NCBI GenBank assembly: GCA_021847385.1
Contig: JAJZTV010000017.1
Location: 1 to 17,113, forward strand
Reading direction: 5' to 3'
Length of the DNA: 17,113 bases
Source of the DNA: Pseudomonadota bacterium
Lineage (GTDB): Bacteria; Pseudomonadota; Gammaproteobacteria; Burkholderiales; Thiobacillaceae
Shown here: positions 1-6,398 of the stretch, piece by piece
How the letters are laid out: every line of letters begins with the position of its first letter
Numbering within the stretch: the stretch's first letter is position 1
The notes under the pieces: model-generated
The model's database searches: none
Seen by the model: the letters and a program-made list of their open reading frames with translations, nothing else
Told to the model about the DNA's origin: nothing
Position numbers and translations under genes: made by a program

Positions 1-402
1 CTCAGCATCGTGGAAGAGCTGATGACGGCGCACGGCGTCTATCACATCATCCTGCACTTCTCGAGCAACCGGGCCGTGGCCTGGCACATTGACGACCCTT
101 ATCGCTATCGCCTGCTCGACATCCAGGAACTGGCCAACCCCAACAGTTGCCTGGCCTACCCGCGCCGGCCCTACCCCAAGGACGCCAGCACCCGGGCCAG
201 CCAGATCCGCCCGGTGCTGCAAGGGCTGAAGGCGCTGCGCCTGATGGACGAGATGCTCTATCTGCGCAGCGGCACGCTGAATATCTTCAACGGCGTGGTC
301 GGCCTGACCTTCTCCTGCGACGGCTCGCACTATGTACCGGTCGACGAGTTCCTGAGCAAGGGCGCCGATTTCTGGGTCAGCGGCGGCGCGTTGCAGGCCT
401 AA
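1..402 (+). CDS. Hypothetical protein, 5' end outside the window
   Basis: The reading frame is open from base 1 to the TAA at 400-402 (133 codons visible). A GTG at 10 and an ATG at 22 could act as starts, but neither has a convincing, well-spaced Shine-Dalgarno, so the gene most likely begins upstream of the window. The visible part is soluble-looking, mixed in composition, with no membrane segment and no motif I recognise; it contains several aromatic and proline-rich stretches (for example around PYRYR and YPRRPYP) and two cysteines. A small inverted repeat follows the stop, then a separate transcription unit begins. I cannot assign a function. Codon use matches the neighbouring genes, so I believe it is a real coding region. 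Confidence 0.6.
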   Translation, partial: LSIVEELMTAHGVYHIILHFSSNRAVAWHIDDPYRYRLLDIQELANPNSCLAYPRRPYPKDASTRASQIRPVLQGLKALRLMDEMLYLRSGTLNIFNGVVGLTFSCDGSHYVPVDEFLSKGADFWVSGGALQA

Positions 403-406
403 GAAC

Positions 407-443
407 TTTTACCGGCCGACCGAGTCATTACTAAGCGGTAAAA
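407..443. other. Inverted repeat TTTTACCG / CGGTAAAA
   Basis: A perfect 8-bp inverted repeat (407-414 and 436-443) with a 21-nt centre sits just after the stop of the left-edge gene and just before the candidate -10 of the Tim44-like gene. It lacks the compact loop and T-run of an intrinsic terminator on either strand. The right arm falls where the -35 region of the downstream promoter would lie, so it could be an operator for a dimeric regulator or a weak transcription end. Chance occurrence is also possible. Confidence 0.3.
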
Positions 444-463
444 TAAGAGCCATACGTTCTCGC

Positions 464-491
464 TACAATTCCGCATCGCTCACTTCAAGGA
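464..491 (+). promoter_or_regulatory. Candidate -10 box and ribosome site of the Tim44-like gene
   Basis: TACAAT at 464-469 matches the sigma70 -10 consensus in 5 of 6 positions. No good -35 lies 16-18 bp upstream; that stretch is AT-rich and overlaps the inverted repeat arm at 436-443. AAGGAG at 486-491 is a near-perfect Shine-Dalgarno 6 nt before ATG 498 and supports that start. Confidence 0.45.
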
Positions 492-497
492 GTTTTT

Positions 498-1355
498 ATG
501 TTGCGTATCTTCCCTGCCCTGCTGGCCATCTTCATCGGCCTGGCCCTGCCCATGCACGACGCCGAGGCCAAGCGCTTCGGCGGCGGCAAGTCGTCCGGCA
601 TCCAACGGCAGATCACGCCACAACACCAGAACGGCGCCCCGGCGAAAAACGCCGCCGCACCGGCCCAGAACAACCCGGCCGCCGCACCGACGGCCCAGCC
701 GGGCAAACGCAGTTGGCTCGGCCCGGTCGCCGGTCTGGCGGCCGGCCTCGGCCTGGCGGCATTGGCCTCGCACTTCGGCTTCGGCCAGGAAATGGCGAAC
801 TTCATGATGATCGCGCTCTTGGTCATGGCCGCGATCTTCTTGTTCAAGTGGCTCACCCGCCGGCGCGAACCGACGGCGATGCAATATGCCGGCATGGGTG
901 CCGGCGGCGGCGTGACCCCGTTCCCGGCCAGCCCGGTGCCGGCCGGCAGCGTCGAACCTAAAGTTGCAGCGCAACCGGTGCTGCCCGCCGGCTTCGACGC
1001 CGAGGCCTTCACCCGCGAGGCCAAGCTGAATTTCCTGCGCATGCAGGCGGCCTATGACGCCGGCAACGTCGAGGACATCCGCGAGTTCACCTCGCCCGAG
1101 ATGTTCGCCGAGATCAAGTTGCAACTGGCCGAGCGCGGCGCCGCCGCCCAGCGGACCGACGTGACCATGCTCAATGCCGAGGTGCTGGAATGCGCCGAGG
1201 AAAACAACCGCTTGCGCGTCAGCGTGCGCTTCCACGGCCTGATCCGCGAAGAAGCGCATGGCCCCGCGGCCGATTTCGACGAGATCTGGCACCTGACCAA
1301 GCCGGCCGACGGCAGCCACGGCTGGGTGGTGGCGGGTATTCAGCAGTTGAACTAA
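498..1355 (+). CDS. Tim44-like domain protein with signal peptide and membrane segments
   Basis: The 285-residue protein begins with a signal-peptide-like stretch (residues 1-24, hydrophobic core followed by AEA and then KRFGGGKS, a glycine-rich start common in bacterial Tim44-like proteins). A Pro/Ala/Gln-rich linker follows (35-70), then two hydrophobic segments (about 73-92 and 100-118), a second Gly/Pro linker, and a C-terminal Tim44-like domain (about 165-284) ending in a W-x-V-x-x-I-Q pattern. In mitochondria Tim44 anchors the import motor. The bacterial members are membrane-associated and their role is unsettled, so I give only the domain assignment. ATG 498 is supported by AAGGAG. The gene appears monocistronic, with its own candidate promoter and a strong terminator after it. 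Confidence 0.85.
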   Translation: MLRIFPALLAIFIGLALPMHDAEAKRFGGGKSSGIQRQITPQHQNGAPAKNAAAPAQNNPAAAPTAQPGKRSWLGPVAGLAAGLGLAALASHFGFGQEMANFMMIALLVMAAIFLFKWLTRRREPTAMQYAGMGAGGGVTPFPASPVPAGSVEPKVAAQPVLPAGFDAEAFTREAKLNFLRMQAAYDAGNVEDIREFTSPEMFAEIKLQLAERGAAAQRTDVTMLNAEVLECAEENNRLRVSVRFHGLIREEAHGPAADFDEIWHLTKPADGSHGWVVAGIQQLN

Positions 1356-1366
1356 ATGGACATGCC

Positions 1367-1415
1367 GTAGGGTGCGCTTCGCGCACCTTCACATGGTGCG
1401 CAGAGCGCACCCTAC
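1367..1415. repeat. REP-like palindromic element (GTAGGGTGCGC type)
   Basis: A 12-bp outer inverted repeat, GTAGGGTGCGCT (1367-1378) and AGCGCACCCTAC (1404-1415), encloses two small hairpins, GGTGCGC-TTC-GCGCACC (1371-1387) and GGTGCGC-AGA-GCGCACC (1395-1411). Paired hairpins with GTAGGG ends are typical of intergenic REP-like repeats in Beta- and Gammaproteobacteria. A second element with the same CGTAGGG end lies at 2377-2462. It sits between the Tim44-like stop and the terminator, so it would be in the 3' end of that mRNA. Confidence 0.75.
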
Positions 1416-1445
1416 AAAACGCCGGCCTCGAGCCGGCGTTTTTTT
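1416..1445 (+). terminator. Rho-independent terminator after the Tim44-like gene
   Basis: The stem ACGCCGGC (1419-1426) pairs with GCCGGCGT (1432-1439) around a 5-nt loop and is followed by seven T residues (1439-1445). The flanking A-run upstream extends pairing with the T-run. This is the clearest intrinsic terminator in the window and closes the 498-1355 transcription unit. Confidence 0.9.
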
Positions 1446-1627
1446 GTCCCGGAATACGGCGTAAAACTTCCCACCTGCAGCCGCCTTGGCGAGGTCTACA
1501 CTGTTGGAATAAGCGTCCATTTCAGTAGGAAACCAGCCCCGCGCCGCCTGCCTGCAGCATGCAGTGCAAGGCTCAGGCGATGCAGAAAAGCGGCCACCGG
1601 CGGCAAGGCAATCATGGAGGTGCAGTC

Positions 1628-2170
1628 ATGCGTCAGATGGAACTTAGCAAGGCCTTTACCCTGATGGAACCCGGACCCGTCGTCCTGGTGACCACCCATG
1701 ACGGCAGGAAGCACAACATCATGACCATCTCCTGGACCATGGTGCTGGACTTCACGCCGGCGTTTGCCATCTGCACCGGCGTGTGGAACCACTCCTTCGC
1801 CGCGCTGCGCAAGCACCGGGAGTGCGTCATCGCCATTCCCACCGTCGACCTGCTGGATCAGGTGGTCGGCATCGGCACCTGCTCCGGTGCCGACACCGAC
1901 AAGTTCGCCAAGTTCGGCCTCACGCCCGAGCCGGGCAAGCACGTCAAGGCGCCCCTGATCAAGGAGTGCCTGGCCAACATCGAATGCCGGGTCGTCGACA
2001 TGGTCGGCAAGCACAACCTCATCGTGCTGGAGGGCCTGGCCGCCTACAAAAACACCGCGCGCAAGGAGAAGCGCACGCTGCACGCGGTGGGCGACGGCAC
2101 CTTCATCGTCGACGGCGACAAGCTGGACCGGAGGAAGATGATGGCCGCCAAGCTGCCGGCCGGGGTCTGA
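1628..2170 (+). CDS. Flavin reductase-like (FMN-binding split barrel) protein
   Basis: This 180-residue protein fits the flavin reductase-like domain family (DIM6/NTAB type): an N-terminal PGPVVLVTT strand, NIMTISWTM where FMN-binding members have a T/S-rich strand, and then the C-S-G-x-D-x-DKF segment. Members bind FMN and reduce flavin or serve as redox flavoproteins; the physiological substrate here is unknown. The open frame extends back to an ATG at 1559, but GGAGG at 1616-1620 lies 7 nt before ATG 1628, so I chose 1628. Length is typical for the short stand-alone family. It stands alone between the terminator at 1416-1445 and the repeat region downstream. The 180 bp before it holds no clear promoter. 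Confidence 0.82.
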   Translation: MRQMELSKAFTLMEPGPVVLVTTHDGRKHNIMTISWTMVLDFTPAFAICTGVWNHSFAALRKHRECVIAIPTVDLLDQVVGIGTCSGADTDKFAKFGLTPEPGKHVKAPLIKECLANIECRVVDMVGKHNLIVLEGLAAYKNTARKEKRTLHAVGDGTFIVDGDKLDRRKMMAAKLPAGV

Positions 2171-2376
2171 GGGTGTGGCAGGGCAATTCCGGGCGTTTGC
2201 CTCAATCGGTTCAACCGGTTCATGTTCGGCCTTGCCAACATTGGAATAACTGAATAGCTACTTCAGCAATCTGGCCAATTGCTGACGATAGGGATTCCAG
2301 CCATGGATTGGTTTTGTAGTTGTTCAGCCACGCTTGGACTGCATCAGCCCGCATATAGTCGACTATCATTCAGAAC
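2171..2376. other. AT-richer intergenic stretch with one weak 49-codon ORF
   Basis: This belongs to the 302-bp gap between the flavin reductase-like gene and the MFS gene. Bases 2220-2369 are about 47% GC by hand count, clearly lower than the flanks. The minus strand carries a 49-codon frame (ATG at 2367-2369, stop at 2220-2222) reading MIVDYMRADAVQAWLNNYKT at its start, without a Shine-Dalgarno. Another minus-strand frame reads WNPYRQQLARLLK and then stops, which could mean a frameshifted remnant. It may instead be non-coding sequence, and I do not call a gene. Confidence 0.3.
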
Positions 2377-2462
2377 CGTAGGGCGCAGTCGCGCAGCACT
2401 GCGCCGTATGTGAGGTGTCGGATTCTCCCATTCGGCGGCTTGCTGCGCGAAGCCGCCCTACG
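2377..2462. repeat. 86-bp REP-like double-hairpin element
   Basis: Outer arms CGTAGGGCG (2377-2385) and CGCCCTACG (2454-2462) are perfect inverted repeats. Inside are two hairpins: GGCGCAGT (2382-2389) with ACTGCGCC (2398-2405), and GGCGGCTT (2434-2441) with AAGCCGCC (2450-2457), each with an 8-nt loop. The overall form, two palindromes facing each other with GTAGGG ends, is that of a REP pair (BIME-like) or a very short palindromic mobile element. It ends 10 bp before the MFS stop codon, so it lies in the 3' untranslated region of that leftward mRNA and may protect or end it. Confidence 0.75.
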
Positions 2463-2472
2463 CGTTAAGCGC

Positions 2473-3780
2473 CTAACGCAAGAGGGTTTGGTTGCGGCAA
2501 TAGGTCTCGCGCAGGCGCCAGCCGCCGAGCACGGCGATGGCGGCGAAGCCGGCGGAGACGGCCAGGCCATTGCGGTAGCCCGCCCAGCTATACACGCGCA
2601 CGCCGTCGGCCAGGGTGCCGTCCCAACTCAGGTCGGCGACCCAGCCGAACAGGGGCTGCATGATGGCGGCGCCGAGGAAGAGGCCGGTGTTGACCAGGGC
2701 GATGGCCATGCCGGCGTTGGCCGGGGGCGCCCATTCCTTGGCCGCGGCGTAGGTGACCACCATGCCGCCGGCCGAGATGCCGAGCACGGCATAGAGCAGC
2801 AAGCCCGACCAGCCTGGCCCCCAGGGCAGGAAGATGAGGCCGAGCCAACTGGCGCAGGACAATAGGCCGGCGCCGAGGATGACCGGCCGGCGCCGGCCCA
2901 GGCGGTCGGACAGCCCGCCCATCAGAAAGGTGCCCGCAGCGAAGCCGGCCAGCGCGGCGGTGGTGTAGAGCGAGGCCTCGGCGCGCGACAGCCCGAACAG
3001 GTCGCGCATGAGCGGCACGCCCCACAGGCCGGCGAAGGCGAACAGGCTGCCGGTGACGCCGAAGTTGACCCAGAAGCCGGGCCAGAGCTTTAGGTTGCCG
3101 AGCACGGCCTTGAGGTCGTGCCACCAGTGATGCTCGCTCGCGGCATGCGCGGTCTCGCCCGCCATGGCGCGCACCGACGGGAAGCCGACGTCCTCCGGCC
3201 GGTTGCGCACGAACAGGATAGTCAGCACCGCCAACGCCAGCGACAAGGCGCCGGCCGCGACGAAGACGTTGCGCCAGGAGAACCACGAGAGCAAGGCGGC
3301 GAGCGGGCCGGCGGCGAGGATGGAACCCATATTGCCGAGAAACATGGTGAGGCCGCTGACCAGGCCGTAGCGGCGCTCGCTGAACCAGACGGTGTTGGAG
3401 CGCATCAAACCGACGAAGACCACCGACACGCCGAGACCGACCAGGAAGCGTCCAGCCGATGCACTGCCGAAATCGGGTGCCAGGCCGAACAGGATGGAAC
3501 CGAGGCCGGCGACCACGGCGCCGACCGCCACGCTGATGCGCGGACCAAGGGTATCGGCCAGGATGCCGGACGGCATCTGCATCGCGGTGTAGATGTAGTA
3601 GTACATCGCAGCCAGCGAGCCCAACTCGACACCGGTGGTGTGGAAGGCCTGCATCAAATCGGCCGCGACCACACCGGGCGCCATGCGGTGGAAGTAGACC
3701 AGCATGTAGGACAGCACCAGCAGGACATAGACCGTCCAGCGGACTTTCTGAAAACGGCGGTATTCGGCAGCGCTCAGCAT
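2473..3780 (-). CDS. MFS transporter, 12 membrane segments, substrate unknown
   Basis: The 435-residue protein has about 12 hydrophobic segments in two halves of six, split by a loop near HHWWHDLKA. Motif A-like loops are present: ILADTLGPR between segments 2 and 3, and the clearer GGLSDRLGRRRP between segments 8 and 9. This is a major facilitator superfamily inner-membrane carrier; the sequence does not reveal substrate or coupling. An upstream ATG at 3828 would add 16 residues, but the family normally begins close to the first membrane segment, and a -10 box lies 7 nt before ATG 3780, so I prefer 3780. Neither start has a good Shine-Dalgarno. The gene diverges from glgP. A 6-bp inverted repeat (2462-2467 and 2474-2479) overlaps its stop. 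Confidence 0.88.
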   Translation of the reverse strand: MLSAAEYRRFQKVRWTVYVLLVLSYMLVYFHRMAPGVVAADLMQAFHTTGVELGSLAAMYYYIYTAMQMPSGILADTLGPRISVAVGAVVAGLGSILFGLAPDFGSASAGRFLVGLGVSVVFVGLMRSNTVWFSERRYGLVSGLTMFLGNMGSILAAGPLAALLSWFSWRNVFVAAGALSLALAVLTILFVRNRPEDVGFPSVRAMAGETAHAASEHHWWHDLKAVLGNLKLWPGFWVNFGVTGSLFAFAGLWGVPLMRDLFGLSRAEASLYTTAALAGFAAGTFLMGGLSDRLGRRRPVILGAGLLSCASWLGLIFLPWGPGWSGLLLYAVLGISAGGMVVTYAAAKEWAPPANAGMAIALVNTGLFLGAAIMQPLFGWVADLSWDGTLADGVRVYSWAGYRNGLAVSAGFAAIAVLGGWRLRETYCRNQTLLR

Positions 3781-3787
3781 AAAGCGG

Positions 3788-3793
3788 ATTCTA
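3788..3793 (-). promoter_or_regulatory. Candidate -10 box of the MFS gene, possibly leaderless
   Basis: On the minus strand TAGAAT (5 of 6 consensus) is followed by 7 nt and then ATG 3780. Transcription starting about 7 nt after a -10 box would begin at or next to the A of that ATG, giving a leaderless mRNA, which fits the absence of a Shine-Dalgarno. The -35 region is weak. Confidence 0.4.
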
Positions 3794-3827
3794 CGGCAAT
3801 CGGCCGGCAAGAAATGGCGACGGGTCA

Positions 3828-3856
3828 TTGTGGCGAGCCGATCCCCTGGCTATGCT
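3828..3856 (+). promoter_or_regulatory. Candidate sigma70 promoter of glgP
   Basis: TTGTGG (3828-3833) and TATGCT (3851-3856) are separated by exactly 17 bp, and the predicted start near 3863 leaves a short leader with GGAGAG at 3878-3883 before ATG 3889. Both hexamers are imperfect (3/6 and 4/6). If ATG 3828 were the MFS start, this promoter would lie just beyond that gene. Confidence 0.4.
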
Positions 3857-3888
3857 GATCGGAGCCCAGCCCCTACCGGAGAGATGCG

Positions 3889-6369
3889 ATGTCTCAGAAG
3901 AAACCGCCGACGCATCTGCAGATCGCGGACCATGCCAAGCTCGATACCGACTCGATCGAGCGCTCGCTCGGCAACCATCTGGTCTACTCGATCAGCAAGG
4001 ACCCCCTGACCGCGACCGAGCGGGACTGGTTCTACAGCGCCGCCCACGCCGCACGCGACCGCTTGACCGAGCGCTGGATCAAGACCATGCGCCGCTACTA
4101 CGACGAAGATGCCAAACGCGTCTATTACCTGTCGATGGAATTCCTGATGGGCCGCACGCTGACCAATGCCATCAGCAACATCGGTTGCCGCGATGCCTTC
4201 GACCAGGCCGTGCAAAGGCTGGGCCTCGACCTGGAACGTCTGCGCGAGCAGGAATTCGATGCCGCGCTAGGCAATGGCGGCCTCGGCCGCCTGGCCGCCT
4301 GTTTTCTCGATTCGATGGCGACCATGGGCATACCCGGCTATGGCTATGGCATTCGCTACGAATATGGCATGTTCACCCAGGCCATCGAAGACGGCTACCA
4401 GGTCGAGCACCCGGACAACTGGTTGCGCTATGGCAACCCGTGGGAATTTCCGCGGCCCGAGATCTTGTATCAGGTGAAGTTTCACGGCCACGTGGTTAGC
4501 TATGCCGACGAGCACGGCAAAAACCGCTACCACTGGGTGGATACCGACGACGTGATGGCCATGGCCTACGATTACCCGATCCCCGGCTATGGTAACGAGA
4601 CGGTGAACAATATGCGGCTATGGGCGGCCAAGGCCAGCCGCGACTTCGACCTGCGCTATTTCAACGAGGGCAACTACATCAAGGCGGTGGAGGACAAGAA
4701 CGAGTCGGAGAACCTGTCGAAGGTACTGTACCCGGACGACACCACGCGCATGGGCCGCGAGCTTCGGCTGAAACAGCAGTATTTCTTCGTCAGCGCGACG
4801 CTGCAGGATATCCTGGTGCGTCACCACAAGCATCACGACGACTTCGATACCTTGCCGGACAAGGTGGCGGTCCAACTCAACGACACCCACCCGTCCATCG
4901 CCGTACCGGAGCTGATGCGCATATTGGTCGACCTGCACGGCCTGGCCTGGGACCCGGCCTGGGACATCACCACCCGCACCTTCAGCTACACCAACCACAC
5001 CCTGATGCCGGAGGCACTGGAGACCTGGCCGGTGGAACTGTTCGAGCGCGTATTGCCGCGCCACCTGCAGATCATCTACGAGATCAACCATCGATTCCTG
5101 AAGGATGTGATCCATCACCATCCGGAAGACCCCGCGCTGTGGGCACGCATGTCGATCATCGACGAAGGCCATGGCCGGCGCGTACGCATGGCGCACCTGG
5201 CCATCGTCGGTAGCCACAAGGTCAATGGCGTGGCCGAGCTGCACACCCAATTGATGAAGGACACGATCTTCAACGACTTCCACCGCTTGTGGCCGGACCG
5301 GATCGTCAACATGACCAATGGCATCACGCCGCGGCGCTGGCTGGATCAGGCCAACCCCGGGCTATCGGCCTTGATCTCCAGGCATATCGGCGATGATTGG
5401 CTGAAGGACTTGAGCCAACTCGAACGGCTGGCACCGCTGGCGAACGACGCCGGTTTTCGCGCCGCGTTCGCCCAGGTCAAGCGCGACAACAAAGCCAGGC
5501 TGGCCCGGCTGATCGCCCAGCGGCTGCACCTGACCGTCGACCCCGATTCGCTGTTCGACGTGCAGATCAAGCGCATGCACGAATACAAACGACAACTGCT
5601 CAACGTGCTGCACGTGGTCACGCTGTACAACCGGCTGCGCGCCGGCGGCGATTGCGTGCCACGCACCGTGATCTTCTCCGGCAAAGCGGCCCCGGGCTAC
5701 CGCCAGGCCAAGTTGACCATCAAGCTGATCAACGACGTGGCCGACATCGTCAACAACGACCCCGTCGTCCACGGCCGGCTTAAGGTCGTGTTCATTCCCA
5801 ATTACGATGTCACCACCGCCCAGGACATCATCCCGGCCGCCGATCTGTCGCAGCAGATCTCGACCGCCGGCACCGAGGCCTCGGGCACCGGCAACATGAA
5901 GCTGGCCTTGAATGGTGCGCTCACCATCGGCACCCTGGATGGCGCCAATATCGAGATTCGGCAGGAGGTCGGCGCGGAGAATTTCTTCATCTTCGGCCTG
6001 ACCACGCCAGAGGTGGCGAACCTGCATCAGGCCGGCTATTCGCCGCTGGACCACTACCAGAACAACGATGAGCTGCGGCACGTGCTGGACATGATCCGCG
6101 ACGGCTACTTCTCGCCGGATGAACGCGACCGTTTCCAGCCGATCTTCGATGCCCTCACCACCGACGGCGATCGCTTCCTGCTGCTGGCCGACTACGCGTC
6201 TTATATCGCGTGCCAACAAGATGTCGAGACGCTGTACCGCGACCGCGAGGGGTGGGTGCGCAAGGCCATCTTGAACGTCGCCCACATGGGCAAGTTCTCG
6301 TCCGACCGCACCATCGGCGAATACGCCAAGCACATCTGGCATGCCAAACCGGTGATCGCGCAAGGCTAA
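3889..6369 (+). CDS. glgP: Glycogen/starch/maltodextrin phosphorylase
   Basis: GlgP removes glucose from the non-reducing ends of glycogen or maltodextrins with phosphate, giving glucose 1-phosphate; it is a cytoplasmic pyridoxal-phosphate enzyme. The 826-residue length matches bacterial family members (about 800-830). Family signatures run throughout: YYLSMEFLMGR (about 81-91), LGNGGLGRLAACFLDSM, IKRMHEYKRQLLN, and the PLP-site signature EASGTGNMKLALN with the Schiff-base lysine at K671. The N-terminal extension of animal phosphorylases with the phosphorylated serine is absent, so allosteric control of that kind is not expected. GGAGAG sits 5 nt before ATG 3889. No other glycogen genes occur in the window; srkA follows after 29 bp. 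Preference for glycogen versus maltodextrin cannot be read from the sequence. Confidence 0.97.
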   Translation: MSQKKPPTHLQIADHAKLDTDSIERSLGNHLVYSISKDPLTATERDWFYSAAHAARDRLTERWIKTMRRYYDEDAKRVYYLSMEFLMGRTLTNAISNIGCRDAFDQAVQRLGLDLERLREQEFDAALGNGGLGRLAACFLDSMATMGIPGYGYGIRYEYGMFTQAIEDGYQVEHPDNWLRYGNPWEFPRPEILYQVKFHGHVVSYADEHGKNRYHWVDTDDVMAMAYDYPIPGYGNETVNNMRLWAAKASRDFDLRYFNEGNYIKAVEDKNESENLSKVLYPDDTTRMGRELRLKQQYFFVSATLQDILVRHHKHHDDFDTLPDKVAVQLNDTHPSIAVPELMRILVDLHGLAWDPAWDITTRTFSYTNHTLMPEALETWPVELFERVLPRHLQIIYEINHRFLKDVIHHHPEDPALWARMSIIDEGHGRRVRMAHLAIVGSHKVNGVAELHTQLMKDTIFNDFHRLWPDRIVNMTNGITPRRWLDQANPGLSALISRHIGDDWLKDLSQLERLAPLANDAGFRAAFAQVKRDNKARLARLIAQRLHLTVDPDSLFDVQIKRMHEYKRQLLNVLHVVTLYNRLRAGGDCVPRTVIFSGKAAPGYRQAKLTIKLINDVADIVNNDPVVHGRLKVVFIPNYDVTTAQDIIPAADLSQQISTAGTEASGTGNMKLALNGALTIGTLDGANIEIRQEVGAENFFIFGLTTPEVANLHQAGYSPLDHYQNNDELRHVLDMIRDGYFSPDERDRFQPIFDALTTDGDRFLLLADYASYIACQQDVETLYRDREGWVRKAILNVAHMGKFSSDRTIGEYAKHIWHAKPVIAQG

Positions 6370-6385
6370 GGAGACGCTTGGCCGC

Positions 6386-6391
6386 TACAAT
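6386..6391 (+). promoter_or_regulatory. Candidate -10 box of srkA, possibly leaderless
   Basis: TACAAT is followed by 7 nt and then ATG 6399, so the predicted transcript would begin at the start codon. No Shine-Dalgarno lies at the usual distance from this ATG; an AAGGAG at 6368-6373 is 25 nt away. The -35 region, in the end of glgP, is weak. Confidence 0.4.
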
Positions 6392-6398
6392 AGCGGCC

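Noticed and set aside
480..1319. A 279-codon minus-strand frame opposite the Tim44-like gene
   Set aside because: Low-complexity Arg/Gly/His translation; the plus strand has a signal peptide, membrane segments, a ribosome site and a terminator that explain the region.
1503..1512. Short motif TTGGAATAA seen again at 2241-2249
   Set aside because: Nine matching bases in 17 kb with different flanks is not enough to claim a shared regulatory site.
3118..3858. A 246-codon plus-strand frame opposite the MFS transporter
   Set aside because: The hydrophilic, Arg/His/Asp/Gln-rich translation is typical of a frame antisense to membrane segments; it has no domain.
5362..6363. A 333-codon open frame on the minus strand opposite glgP
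   Set aside because: It mirrors the conserved glgP coding frame, has no ribosome site or recognisable domain, and arises from high third-position GC.
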